Origin: Cephalotrichum gorgonifer
Taxonomy: Eukaryota > Ascomycota > Sordariomycetes > Microascales > Microascaceae
Assembly (NCBI GenBank): GCA_900312665.1
Contig: ONZQ02000018.1
Coordinates: 396,264-460,263, forward strand
DNA: 64,000 nt
Direction of reading: 5' to 3'
Shown here: positions 33,534 through 44,611 of the stretch, one piece after another
Layout of the letters: each line of letters starts with the position of its first letter
Numbering within the stretch: position 1 is the first letter of the stretch
The notes under the pieces: generated by a model
The model's input: the letters and a program-made list of their open reading frames with translations, nothing else
Database searches by the model: none
What the model was told of the DNA's origin: nothing
Translations under genes and position numbers: made by a program

Positions 33534-34387
33534 ATGGCGAAGAAGCTTTACAAGACTCTCGCGTTGGCATGGCCGTGCTGATGCCAACATCACGACGCAA
33601 GGCTGCTGCTCCAGCACCACGACACACGGAAGCCGGAATTTGACATCACCTTTACCAGGTTTTACCGACCGAGACGGGAGCTACACCGGACTAGAGTCTC
33701 CGAGTTGGCCGAAAGGTCCTGCTCTAAAGCAGAAGAAGCAGGCCGCCTGGCCGACGGACCAGGTCGTCTGGCGGATGGTGGAGATGTCGAAACCGGCGGT
33801 ATCGAACGAAGCGGGAGTACGGCCGGTGAAGTCATCCTTGCGTACCAAGGGGAAGCAGAAGGCCAGTGTTCAGTTCTCGGAGTTGGTACTTCCCAAATCT
33901 ATCGTCAATATAAATGTGGGCAGAGGACCTAACATTCTTTCAGGTTCTCGGTCGAAACAACCATAACGCCGCTGATGGAGATGCCCATCTCAAACCTGTG
34001 TGAATGTATTTCCGATCATAGGAGTCATTCCTGGGGCTACCTCCTAGAGGAAGGCCGCCAATATCACATTTACCCAGTTTCGAGACAGACCGTGAGCTCT
34101 TACTCGTCCGCCACCCTCGAGAATATTCTCCGGGGAGAGGTTTCTCCACTCCCCAGTAGAGTCCAGCGCGTCGCCCTCGCCCTCGCCCTCGCCCTCGCAT
34201 CATCGTTCTCGCCGCTAGGAACTGGCAGCTCGACGCCAATGGAGAGGCGGGTTTGGACTATGCCGATGCTGTGGGCTGGTGTTTGGGCAGTCATCAGAGG
34301 ACGACGGCCGAGACGTGGAGGCGTGACATGCTTCGACATGTCATCCAGCCACTGCAACGTTGTCGTAATTATTTAGAACGAGCATAG
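33534..34387 (+). pseudogene. broken DUF7580-family gene
   Basis: Three segments in different frames still resemble the DUF7580 family, whose members often carry HeLo-type N-termini in fungi. The first, from 33534, reads AKKLYKTLALAWPC then CQHHDARLLLQHHD, with an in-frame TGA at 33579. The second, about 33940-34215, reads MEMPISNLCECISDH, WGYLLEEGRQYHIYP, TLENILRG and ALALALASSF. The third, in another frame (34238-34387), reads AGLDYADAVGWCLGSH then WRRDMLRHVIQPLQRCRNYL, the normal C-terminus. Between the second and third segments roughly 100 residues of the usual domain are missing, so there was an internal deletion as well as stops and frameshifts. Function is almost certainly lost. Confidence 0.7.
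34171..34200 (+). repeat. TCGCCC hexamer repeat
   Basis: About four and a half copies of TCGCCC inside the DUF7580 relic, encoding an Ala-Leu run in the old frame. Repeat slippage may have contributed to the loss of frame. Confidence 0.75.
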
Positions 34388-34851
34388 TGGTAGAGGAGGC
34401 AGTTCATCCTTTTTATGCTTTCTTTTTCTGCTAGTCCAATGGCCATCATCAGTCTTGGCCTGGCTTAACGTATGTATCTTAGGTCTATCCTCTTTGTGAG
34501 CGCTTGTGTTTACTGCATCATGAGCCGCTGTGCTACATCACAGACAACGATACGGCACTATGGCTCCAGGTATTATAGACCCCAACTCATGTTTGTTGAT
34601 CCTGTCCAAGCGGAACAATATTTCCGCGGGACAGCTTTGCTCGCATGTACCTGTGCAGTGTGCAGGGTCTCCACTCGGCTTCTTATTACACCGACCTGAC
34701 AGGCGTACACATACAGGCCCTTAAATTAAATTCCAGGCTGCTACAACATCGATAAGCCAATATTTCCTTAATCACACCTCAGTGATTGCCTAGTCCGCAT
34801 ATTCGGTCCACTGGGATATAACTATATTGTCTCTCTCTGGGCTTAAAGAAC
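34388..34851. other. intergenic region
   Basis: No supported gene. Short overlapping frames near 34472-34724 have no recognisable domain. It probably holds the promoter of the F-box/ankyrin gene. Confidence 0.4.
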
Positions 34852-36063
34852 ATGGAACACAATGAAAAAACCATAGGCAAGGCCGGCCTCATCGATATTC
34901 CAAACGAAATCCTCAATCATTTGGCGACATTCCTGACCCTTCAGCACATCTCCCGTCTCGCCCAAGCCAGCCGCCAGTATCGCGCCGTCTTCGAGGAAAT
35001 CCTGTATCAACGCGACGCGCGCAATGAGCGCCCGGAAGCACTGCTCGAGGCCGGCTTCAGCGGAAACCTCGGCACGGCGACCAAGGCTCTCGCGCACCTA
35101 AAAGGCCGTTCCCTCCCCACCCTGGAAAACGGGTGGAACCCGCTCTCGCTGGCCGTACGGATAGGCCACAAGGCGCTGGTGAAGCTGCTGTTGGACTCCG
35201 ACAGGATCGACATCGACATCAACGAGGTAGACTCTCGAAGCAGTACGCTGCTTTTACACGCGTGCTCCAGCGAGGACCCGAGCATGGTGGAACTACTCCT
35301 GTCGGTGGGCGGGATCGATATCCACAAGACCAGCAGCAATGGCCTAGAGCCCCTGGCAGTCGCCGCGGGGGCCGGGAACCTGGAGGCCGTGAAGCTGCTG
35401 GCATCCCACGACGACGCCCGACTGGATTCCAAGGGCCGCTTCAGTGAACCTCTCTGGTATGCCGCGGGCGAGGGCCACGAGGACGTCGTCAAGTTCCTTC
35501 TCGACACGTGTAAATCCGACGCCGCCGCATGCAACGCCGTGGGGCGCACGCCCTTACACCGCGCGGCGGCCTTCGGCAAAGACGCGGTAGTCAAGCTCCT
35601 GCTTGCTGCGGACGGGGTCGATGCTAACGCACACGATGGCGAGGGCTGCTCGGCTCTCCATTTTGCGGCGCAGGGAGGCCACATGTCCGCCATGAAGGTC
35701 CTCCTCGACGTGGGGGGAGCAGAGCTCGATTCTAAGGATAGGTTCTGGAGGACTCCGCTGATGTATGCGGCGATGGCAGGGAGCGAGGACGCCATCAAGC
35801 TCCTGCTTGAGCGGGGCGCTGATCCGCGGGCTGAGGACGATAGGCTCAACACGGCCACTGTGATTGCGCGCGGCGCGGGTCATTACGGCGTGGTGGGCAT
35901 ACTGCTGATGGCTATTTTAGAAATAGACGATAAAATGAAGGAGAAAGAGAACGAAGAGGTGAGGAAAAGAGAAGATGGAGAAGAGAAGGGAAAGGAGGAG
36001 CAAATGGAAGATGGGGAAGAGAAGGGCAAGGAGAAGAAAATGGAAGGTGGGGGAGAGAATTAA
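34852..36063 (+). CDS. F-box/ankyrin-repeat protein with acidic-basic tail, 403 aa
   Basis: Single exon. Residues about 14-54 form an F-box (IDIPNEILNHLATFLTLQ, then ARRIS-like LAQASRQYRAVFEEILY). About seven ankyrin repeats follow from residue 95 to 350, including the classic GRTPLHRAAAFGKDAVVKLLL and TPLMYAAMAGSEDAIKLLL units with canonical TPLH and LLL positions. The last 40 residues are an imperfect duplication of a short Glu/Lys-rich unit (DGEEKGKE.QMED), encoded by a purine-rich tract. F-box/ankyrin proteins are candidate SCF substrate receptors; partner and substrate are unknown. It stands between a broken DUF7580 gene and a coiled-coil gene, near the NLR cluster. Confidence 0.85.
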   Translation: MEHNEKTIGKAGLIDIPNEILNHLATFLTLQHISRLAQASRQYRAVFEEILYQRDARNERPEALLEAGFSGNLGTATKALAHLKGRSLPTLENGWNPLSLAVRIGHKALVKLLLDSDRIDIDINEVDSRSSTLLLHACSSEDPSMVELLLSVGGIDIHKTSSNGLEPLAVAAGAGNLEAVKLLASHDDARLDSKGRFSEPLWYAAGEGHEDVVKFLLDTCKSDAAACNAVGRTPLHRAAAFGKDAVVKLLLAADGVDANAHDGEGCSALHFAAQGGHMSAMKVLLDVGGAELDSKDRFWRTPLMYAAMAGSEDAIKLLLERGADPRAEDDRLNTATVIARGAGHYGVVGILLMAILEIDDKMKEKENEEVRKREDGEEKGKEEQMEDGEEKGKEKKMEGGGEN

Positions 36064-36120
36064 GAGGGAGGGGAGAAGGAGGAGAGGTGAGGAATAGTCG
36101 ATGAAGGACAACGAGAAGGA
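35931..36120 (+). repeat. purine-rich low-complexity tract
   Basis: Nearly pure A/G on the plus strand for about 190 bp, covering the end of the F-box/ankyrin gene and its 3' flank, with an imperfect internal tandem unit (GAAGATGG-AGAGAAGG). It encodes the Glu/Lys tail and is prone to slippage. Confidence 0.75.
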
Positions 36121-36568
36121 GCATATGGATACCCTTCAGTTGGTCGAGAACATGACTGATAAGGCTAAGCTGGATTTTTGAGTCTAACACTTTAGCTGCT
36201 CAACCTGCCTTGAAAAGGAATATAGTGATGTAGGGTATGGCTTTCTCTCTCGGGATTAAATGTGTTCTTTTTATACGATCAGTGAAAGATTTCTTAGAGT
36301 AAAGGCTATCATACTCAACCTTCTTGCTCTCCTCCCATGACTGTCCATCTCTATGCTTCGCTCTGTGTACAAAGCACTCGTCGATATTCTGATCATAGTT
36401 GTCCTCCTCACACTAAGAACGAAAAAAAATGAGACTTTTACACCCTAAGGATATAAACAGGGTTCCCTGGGCACGCTCCCTTGGGAATTATACAGAACTA
36501 TAAACGTCATGACGCCAAATATCTGCCCGTATCGTAGCACCGGGTCCGTAGCCACGTCCAACAGTGAA
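36121..36568. other. intergenic region
   Basis: Convergent gap between the F-box/ankyrin gene and the coiled-coil gene. I see nothing coding in it. Confidence 0.45.
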
Positions 36569-39414
36569 CTACGCAGCCTGCTTCGGAGACTGAAGCTGTG
36601 ACCGGAATATGAGGCGGCTAGGAGACTGGCCGCGCCCATGAGATGATCTGGCAGCCGGAAGGTCTCGGTAGCGCTTGGAAACGGAATCTGCAGTCGCAGG
36701 CGCCGTTCCCGCCTTCCTTTCCGAGGGCGTGTGTGTCCTGCTTGGAACCTCGGAGTCTAGACTTGAAGCTGGAGTTTGGACGGTCAAGTCGGACTCTTCT
36801 TCCTTGGTTCTAGCTGCCGATTCAGAGCGACTAACACGATCGTGTGCCAGTCCCTCGCCAAGCCCTGAGGTTTCACCCCTGTTTTCTGGTTGCTGTGGTT
36901 GCCGCTCGTTATCTTCGCCCCCGGGATTCTTCTCTTCTTCCCCGTGCTTTGTCAACAGCTTCGGGTGGGTGGTCCCCACAGCATCGTCGAACGTCCCAGT
37001 GTCGTCGAGCACCGGTTGAGCATCTTCAAATGTATCGTCCTCGCTGCAGACGGCAAGAATTTCCTCCGCGTTGGTGCTCTGCGGCTGGCGGGAACGAGGT
37101 CGGTGTCTCCTCCTCTGCCTCCGGCCGCGCGTATTCCGGTGAGCCCCGTCGGGCTGGGAATACTGTAGCGGCGGGCCTTCCTCCCTTATATACAGACTCT
37201 GCATGGGTTTTCCCGCAACCCGGTCATACTGGGCCCCTTCTTGAGACAATATCTCGACCGCCAACCTTTCTCGAGGCTCCGTCCCAGGACTATGGACCTG
37301 CAAATACCGTCTCAGTACAATGACTGAATCGAGCGGTATCCCTTCCCTCAAGTCCTCCCTTGAAACTCGAGTAGTCTCGTAGGCAAATGGGTCCGTGGTC
37401 TGCGGGATAAGCGATTCCTGGTCCCTATCCCCATGCTCCAGGCCCTCTCCCGACTCCTCATAGTGATAACCCGCTCCATAATCCCGGCCTCCATCATATC
37501 CATGTCTGATTCCGTTCGCCTCTGCGGGATCCTGGTGATAGTCGTTCCTACGGTCGTCGCCGGAGTCATCACTAAAGTCATCACCTGAGTCGCCGGAGTA
37601 GTCGTCACCGGAGTCGTCACCGGAGTGACCAGCATGAAATCGAGAGTTTCTCCTAATTGTCGTCTCCCGCTCTGTTTCCGAGGTTGGAGTGCGCGAATGA
37701 CGGCCACCATCGACGAAAATAAAGGCATTACCATCCAAACTAGGGCCCTCTGAAATGCATTCAGCGTCTAAATTCGGCGGGTCCGGCGCAGGCGGAGGCT
37801 GTTGCCAAACGCTTGTGGGTATCTGCTTCTTGGAAAACCTGGAAGATCTGCTTCCTGGTCCCGCTGATGGTCGCCTCTGATAACTGTCGTGAAAAGACGA
37901 GGAATTAAAGCCGGGCCTGGGCCTCTGCCGCCGTCCCTTCCTCCCCCTCCCCGCTCGTATCTCAGCCTCAATCTCAGCCTTAATCTCAGTCCTTAGTTCT
38001 TCTTTCTCCTGCTTGGCCCGCATCGCCCTCTTGTCGCGCTCTGCTATCTCCCTCAACAGATCGTTCCTGGCTTGTCTGGAGATTTCTTCGACTCGTCGGG
38101 TAGCACTCTCCTCCCTCCTCTTCTCTTCCATCCGCTCCCTCTCAAGCTTCGTCCTTATCTCCTGTTCCATTTCGGCTAGTTCTTCATCGCGCCGACGTCT
38201 ATGCTCGTCGGCTCGACTCAGCTCCGCCTGAATACGAATCTTCTCGGCTGCTTCGACCTCTATCCGCGCCTTCTGGATCTCCGATCTGATCAACTCGTCG
38301 GCGGCCGCCCATCTGAGCTCCAAACTCTTATCTATGGCCGTGTCGATTCTGGCTACCATTCTCTCCTCAAAATTACCGTACCTCTCTTCCATCTTCGCAT
38401 CTATGCCGACCTCGAGATTTCTGCTCATCTCCTCCACCTCCGTAGCAATTTCCATTCTTCTCTCCACCTCCTGGGCATTGACAGCCGCCATTGTTTCTCT
38501 CGCCCCTCTAGCAGCCTCCGCTGCGTCCTTTGCTGCGTCCAGTGCCTGTTCCACCGCTCTGTTCTCTTCCAGGCTCGCCTTGGCTATCTCTTGAGCCTGT
38601 TCTAATTCGCACCTTGCCAGTCTTTGTTTAACTTCCTCGAGGCTTTCGTGCAGCGCGATCAGGTCTTCGTTAATCGTCGCAATGGATACCCTTACTCCCG
38701 GAACTCCATCCGCCGGCGCAGCTGGCATTTGATGATGCATTTGGTGTGGGAAGAATGGTACCGTGGAGGGATAATACCCGCCAAAGTTCACATCTGCCGG
38801 TGGCGCGGGGGCATGAGAGTAACGACGACGCTCAGTATAGTCTGCAGCTATTGGTGATCCGGAGGTATGAAGGTCGGGGGAAAGAGGATAGTTGAAGGTT
38901 GGCCGGCGCAGGAGAGGCGGGGGTATGCTGACCGGATCCGGCGCCCCCGACCGCTCGCCGTACGGGGCACGGGCATGCGGTCGTCCCGCCGTTTTTGGTT
39001 GTGGTCGCGCTTTACTATATCCCCGTGTATGAAAGTGGGAAACAGCAATGGGCGCGCCACTCGCACCGTTCTTCGTTTGTACCTTTGACGACTCATGCTG
39101 CCAATCCCGGACGCGGACCCCCCCGGGGAGATCGTCATCATTATCCTCTACAATCCTAAGGCGTGGGCGAGGTTGTACTTGTGCGCTTGTGTCCTCTGGA
39201 CGTCTCGATTCGCGCTCATTAGTATCCCGTTCTGGCAGGCCATTCCCGGTATCCCCAGGTTCACGGATATAATGGGATTGGCTATTTCGTAAACCACGTG
39301 TCAGTACTCTAGATCACTGGTCTACGATACCCCTAAAGGGCATGTATTACCACATATTACTTACGTCGTAGGTCGTTTGGAACTGCGTCTAGCATCATTC
39401 GAGGCACCCGCCAT
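36569..39414 (-). CDS. coiled-coil, partly disordered protein of unknown function, 929 aa
   Basis: Two exons: 39414-39365 and 39308-36569. The short first exon (MAGASNDARRSSKRPT) joins in phase through a strong GTAAGT donor. Residues about 15-210 are disordered and Pro/Arg/Ser-rich. About 225-460 form a long coiled coil full of Glu, Arg, Lys and Ala (for example EEMSRNLEVGIDAKMEERY, KLERERMEEKRREE), followed by a basic patch. Then come an Asp/Gly/Ser repeat (variants of SGDD near residue 580) and a C-terminal region of mixed charge. There is no signal peptide, membrane segment or enzyme motif. A scaffold or cytoskeleton-linked role would fit, but I do not recognise a family. The opposite-strand frames are shadows of this gene. 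Confidence 0.75.
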
Positions 39415-40169
39415 CGCTTTGTTGGTCGAGGTTCCGTCAGAAAGAGAATCACTGATGTGCTTTTGTGGTAGTGGCTGTCGTATCGAGTATAGTGGACGAG
39501 GGGGCGTTTTCTTGTGAGACGACTAGGGGTAAGGAAGATTCGCCAGGTCCCACAACCCGGAGTATATCTTCTCTATAGATCCAGTGGTAATATAAGAAGC
39601 TGTATGTTCTGATAGCTGGAATTCCGCGCAGGCGGGACGGAGAAGGGAGGGAGGGGATCGAAGCGAGAAGGGAGCCCTCTCCCAAACCTCCACTCGGGAA
39701 GCATTTGTTCGTTGGCCGACCAATCCGTACCCTTATCCGAAAATGGACCAGGCTTCCCGCCTGTGCTACCGCACCTCCTGCACCACCTTCATGCAGAAAT
39801 GGGCGGGCACTTCTGATTTGTGGTGGCGGAGCGCGGGCGGCCGCAGTAGTGGTGGCCAGCTTGCACATCCAGAGTCTAGAGATGATGATGCAAGTGAAGG
39901 TGCATGAAGGCAGCCTATGCATGGTTTCCCCGCTCTTTGGGCGGTACTGGTTGAGAAGGCTCCGCGAGAAACTGGGTGCCGGACCACCTCTGTTTCTACT
40001 CTTCGATGGAGGAGGCATTTAAGACTCCAGCTCGAGTTAGGACATAGCCAGAGTTTCCCCTCCTAAACCTTTGCCAACCAATGCTCGACGTTGGGTTCTC
40101 TAACACAGCCGTAACCTCACCTAAGCCATTATATTAGATACCCGACCAGGGTCTTGAAGGTGTGGTACA
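39415..40169. other. intergenic region between coiled-coil and NLR genes
   Basis: 755 bp between divergent starts of the coiled-coil gene (minus) and the NACHT gene (plus). The coiled-coil frame stays open some way upstream of its ATG, so a longer first exon is possible. Other frames here lack recognisable content. The segment should contain both promoters. Confidence 0.45.
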
Positions 40170-43100
40170 ATGTCACCAATCCCATCGCCGTCGCCCGCCG
40201 CCATGGCCCATAGGAGTGTAAGAGCGGAGAACAATGGGGATGGTGCACAACCCATACACAACGGAGACGGAAACTTAATCGTTCAGACGGGCGCCAATTC
40301 CGAACAGCATATTCACACTCAAACTCACAGTTAGACTATAGCAGCCACAGATCCTGCTAATTCTGCCCAGCTTGCTAATGAACTCCTTTCCCCAGTTACC
40401 CTATCCAAGGGCCTGCATCCGTCCGAAAATCCCTCCCGTGTGTGGCTCTTGGTGAAACAATTCTCCGCTTTATGCAAGATGCTAACTTTGAACAAGGCCG
40501 CGATATTATCGATTGGCTCGAGCCTCAGAATAAGCCAGACTTTCTAAGCCACCACAAGCATATGTTCAACCAGGTGGCACCGGGGACCGGTGCGTGGCTG
40601 CTCGAATCTGCCGAGTTTCAGGCTTGGAAGAAGCTGGGTAATAATGCCTTCAAATTTCTATGGATGCACGGGATTTGTAAGTTGCCACTTGAACAAACTG
40701 TTCGCTGTCTCGCTTGGATGGGATTGGGGCTTACTCTGGTTTTTAACATAGCTGGTTCCGGCAAGACAATGTTGGCGTAAGTGAGAAGGTCAACATGTGC
40801 CAAGCAGTTGTGTTTATGGTCTTTTGGTTGCTGATATCCCCTAGTTCTATCGCTTTCGAATCCCTCAAGAGAGAGAAAGCGAAAGACGGCAGAGTCACCT
40901 GTGTCTACCTCCACTTCGACGATGGCGACGGACACCAGCCAATGTGCGCAGATATCTTCAGCAACCTATTCAAGCAGCTCTTGGATACCAGGGAGTCCAA
41001 TGAAATCAGCACAAAACTGGAGGACATGTATAAGGACTCGTTCTACTCGAGAAAACAGCCATCCCTGGTTCAGCTCCAAGAGCTCTTTACCGCCGAAGTT
41101 TCGACCTTTGAAAGAGTATACCTGGTGATCGACTCCATGGATAACTGCCTGGACTCGTCTGCGGAGGAGACTCAGAACCTCCTCCTAAATGCTATAAATC
41201 GGCTCTCTGACAATGTTCAGGTCCTCATAACGTCGAGGACCGACTGGACGAATGGCCAGCACCTGGGGACGAGCTGCCGCCGGATACATGTCACACCGAA
41301 CGCCATTGACGTCGGGCTATACATCCGTGACCGCGTTCTGAAGGACAACATGCGGTGGATATTGAAACAACAGAGTGAGGGTGATATGGAGTCTGAGGTA
41401 GTCGAACGTGTTACCGAAGCAACCGGCGGAGTGTGAGTTTTATAACTGGTCCCCCAGTTCTCATACCCTATATCGATGGTCTATGTTCCCCTGACGCATT
41501 TTCCCCATATTAGGTTCCTCTTGGCCAAACTTCTCATGGACCATCTCGGTGGCAAGCTATCCCTGGGTAGTACGAAAGCGGCGTTGGAGAAGCTTCCCAA
41601 CAGCATCGAAGGAGCCATCGACGTACTCGTCACCCAGATCAAGACGCGTGAAGGCTGGAGAAACCGCGACAAGCATAACCTAGCCAGACATGCCCTCACC
41701 TGGATCACCCATGCCATCACGCCACTTAAAGAGGCCGAGATCCTCTACAGCTACGCCATCAAACCCGACAGGAGCAAGACAGTGGATATGGAATTCGTAC
41801 CACTCGGTAAGGACCTTATATCTGCTTGCGCTGGGCTGGTCATCGTAGACCCGGACACGAAGATCCTCCGGCTTGTGCATGAGTCCCTACACGGCTACCT
41901 AGAGAAGCACGACATGATCCTACCACGGGGTCATCTTGACATGGCAACAAAGTGTCTGGCATTATTACATTTCGAAGGCTCCCGAGGTGATGATGAATCG
42001 AAGATCCCTGAGAGCCCTCTACTGGAATACGCAGCAACTCACTGGATCACACACATCCGACGCTTTCGAATGCAACAGGGAGGTGATGGCGATAATTCTG
42101 CCGAGGTCGAGGCTTCGGCCCTCGAATTCCTCAGAAACGATGGGAAAGTGAGAAATGCGTTCAAAGGCATAGCGCGCTCGGATGGATTGGTGACGACTGA
42201 AATGACAGGGCTCCATGCTGCTGTATACTTCAACTCTCCGGTCTGGGCCAAGAAACTCATCCAGGGTGGCATTGGTGTCAATGTGACATGCACCAATGGG
42301 CAAACGGCCCTTCACTGGGCTGCCATGTATGCCCGGCACGAGCTGGTCGACCTGCTGATGAGTAGCGATGCAGATCCAAACATAAGAGACACGGAGGGCA
42401 ACACGCCGCTACATCTGGCCGTGACCCGGTTGGCCGTTGAGAACGTCGGCGTCATCTCTGCGCTCGTCGGTGGCGGGGCTGCCGTAAACCTACGCAACAA
42501 AAAGGGAATCACGCCTTTAGAGTGGGCTATCAGGCACAGACCACACAAGATCGCATGGGACCTTGTTCAAAACCTCCACGATGTGAATAAAAAGGATGAT
42601 GATGGCTGGACTCCGCTTCGGCTCTCTATGCGGTGGGACCGCTACGACCTGATCTGCCTGCTCCTAGATAAAAAGGCCGACGTGAACCCCGTACCTAAGA
42701 CGGGTGACAAGGGTGTGTGGACGCCGCTCGGGCAGGCCGCGGCACTTGGCCACAGGCAGATCGTCCGCCGACTGCTTGATGCAGGAGCGGATGTGAACTT
42801 CCGGGCGGGAGACGGGGGTCCCCCTCTGTGGCTGGCCACATCTTACGGGCACCTGCCAGTTGTCCGGATGCTGATACACCACAAGGCCGATGTTGACGGC
42901 CGGGGTGCTGATGGTACGACACCTCTGATCCAGGCAGTCAAGGCGGAGCGTCGGGACATGGTCTTGGAGATTCTGGGGGCGGAAGTGAACCTAGATGTCC
43001 AGGACAAAAAGGGCTTTTCGGCGTTGCATTATGCAATAGAATGCAGAGACAGATCGATCCTCTGGCTGTTGGTCACTAACGGGGCGGATTTGGGCCTGCG

Positions 43101-43857
43101 GGACGGCGCCGGGCTAGATGCATGGGAGGGGACCAGGTTGAATGCGCTGGACAAAGCCATCGAGAAAGGTGACCTCTCCTTGGCGTGGCTGCTCTGTGAG
43201 AACGGGGCTAAACTAGATGCCTGCGGCGGCCTCGGGTTGACGGCTCTGCATCGGGCAGCAGGGCTCGGGCACAGGGAGCTGGTCCGATTATTCCTGGACC
43301 GAGGAGCCTTGATAGACGAGCAGGACAGGGAGGGCATGACCGCCCTACACCACGCCATACAAGAGGGGCACGATGAGGTTGCGATGCTCCTGGTATCTCA
43401 AGAAGCCAGTCTCAGCGTCCAGGCCGACGATGGTTCGACAGCGCTTATACTAGCGACTCGGAAACAGAACGAGGCGATGGTGCGAATTCTGCTCAACCTG
43501 CCCAAAGACGCACAGGAGCAGCTGGATCACAGGACGGCCAGCCTAGACCTGCAGGATGACCAGGGCAACTCCGCTCTGCACTTCGCAGCATGCAGCAACG
43601 ATACGGGGATAGTCCGTCTCCTGGGGCAGAGCGGGGCCGATCTCGACATCCGGGACTGGGACGGGCGGACGCCGCTCATGGTGGCGGCTCAGGTGGGAAA
43701 GAAGGATGTGGTGAAGCAACTTCTGCGATGTAACGCGGATGCGCGCGCAAGGGACCACGGGGGACGTACGGCGTTGGATTATACGGACAGGGATAACTTC
43801 GAGGTTTGGAGGCAGCTCTCCCTTGCACTCTCTCTGGGACCTACGAGTAGGCAGTGA
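40170..43857 (+). CDS. NOD-like receptor: N-terminal amyloid-type motif, NACHT domain, ankyrin repeats, 1127 aa
   Basis: Five exons: 40170-40329, 40410-40676, 40752-40776, 40845-41432 and 41514-43857. Residues 21-43 are a Gly/Asn-rich motif shared with the two next genes. The linker has the typical DIIDWLEP and GTGAWLLESAEFQAW. NACHT follows: Walker A GISGSGKT (141-148), Walker B with RVYLVIDSMDNC, sensor VLITSR, and a winged-helix part (ARHALTWITHAITPLKEAEIL). From about residue 580 to 1115 there are roughly fifteen ankyrin repeats. In fungi such STAND proteins sense a ligand through the repeats, oligomerise, and template amyloid folding of a partner that carries the same motif, leading to cell death or defence. 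The start of exon 2 is uncertain: 40410 keeps the frame, 40480 is an alternative. The amyloid role is inference from motif and synteny. Confidence 0.85.
40230..40298 (+). other. amyloid-type signalling motif in the NLR N-terminus
   Basis: Residues 21-43 of the receptor. Key pattern: N-N-G-x-G, then P-I-H-N-G-x-G, then T-G three to five residues later. It aligns without gaps with residues 185-207 of the SesA-like protein at 45389 and residues 180-202 of the one at 43949. It is rich in Gly, Asn and beta-branched residues, as are known fungal sigma-type motifs. Confidence 0.7.
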
Positions 43858-43948
43858 AAGGCTGTGTTGTCGCTAACAAGAAGAGAAAGATGCGTAGGGG
43901 AGAGAGAAAAAATGAATCTTCTTCTATTCTGAGAGTAAACATACTTTG

Positions 43949-44611
43949 CTAGAATGTTGGGCTAAAGCTTAAATTGAGCGTTTCGATGTTGCCGCTGCAG
44001 TTCATGCCGGAGCCCGTGCTGAGCCGGATGTCTCCATTCCCGTTGTGGACTATCTGTGAGCCCGATCCAGTATTGTGAAACGTCATCGACCGACCCATCA
44101 TCCCCCCAGCAGCAGGCCTGCCGGCGTGCTCAGACTTGTCCCTGGCAGCCTCGAGCAGCTCCGCGACCTGCTCCCTCGTAGCCCCCTTGACGCTGTGGCT
44201 AGCAGTGAGGACCTGCAGATCGGCGATCATCCCATCCATCAAGGAATCAACGTTGTCGGACTCCATGAGCGCCCTCAACGACCTGTAGTATTTCCGCATG
44301 CCGCCGGTGCGCGACCGCGATAACGGGCCTGGGGCTATTGACTGGAATATCGTCTTGAGGTCCGCGGCCTTGTCCTCGCAGCTGTCGAGGACGCCCCTTA
44401 TGGCGTCGTCCGTCCCTTGTGACCACGGCCCTGAGGCCAGATCGTCCCTTGCCATGGTTAGCGTAGCCTTTATTAGGGGGAGCCGCGCCGCGGCGTCCCG
44501 GAGGGAGGTAGGTACGCCGGAGGCATCCCGGGCGCCTTCGTATATCTTGATGCAGGATTCGACGATGGTGATGATGGCGGAGATGGCGCCGACCGCCTCA
44601 AAGCCCGACAT
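43949..44611 (-). CDS. SesA-like effector with C-terminal amyloid-type motif, 220 aa
   Basis: Single exon; start at the ATG opening MSGFEAVGAISAIITIVESC. Residues 1-140 match the SesA/NACHT_N helical domain found in fungal death-related proteins and at the head of NACHT receptors. Visible signs are the hydrophobic first helix with CIKIYEGARDA, LRDAAARLPLIKATL, CEDKAADLKTIF, and RKYYRSLRAL followed by an acidic helix. After a variable linker, residues 180-202 carry the Gly/Asn motif (N-T-G-x-G, I-V-H-N-G-x-G, T-G-S-G), and the tail ends in NLSFSPTF. In the proposed circuit it is the partner that switches fold when the activated receptor presents its matching motif, with the helical domain then acting, possibly on membranes. 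Convergent with the receptor gene, 91 bp apart. Confidence 0.8.
   Translation of the reverse strand: MSGFEAVGAISAIITIVESCIKIYEGARDASGVPTSLRDAAARLPLIKATLTMARDDLASGPWSQGTDDAIRGVLDSCEDKAADLKTIFQSIAPGPLSRSRTGGMRKYYRSLRALMESDNVDSLMDGMIADLQVLTASHSVKGATREQVAELLEAARDKSEHAGRPAAGGMMGRSMTFHNTGSGSQIVHNGNGDIRLSTGSGMNCSGNIETLNLSFSPTF
44006..44074 (-). other. amyloid-type motif in the first SesA-like protein
   Basis: Residues 180-202 of the 43949-44611 protein. It keeps the same spacing of N-x-G-x-G, HNG-x-G and T-G as the receptor motif, with I-V in place of P-I before HNG. Confidence 0.7.

Noticed and set aside
39449..40018. 189-codon minus-strand frame upstream of the coiled-coil gene
   Set aside because: It lies in the promoter region in a different frame from the coiled-coil protein and has no recognisable content.
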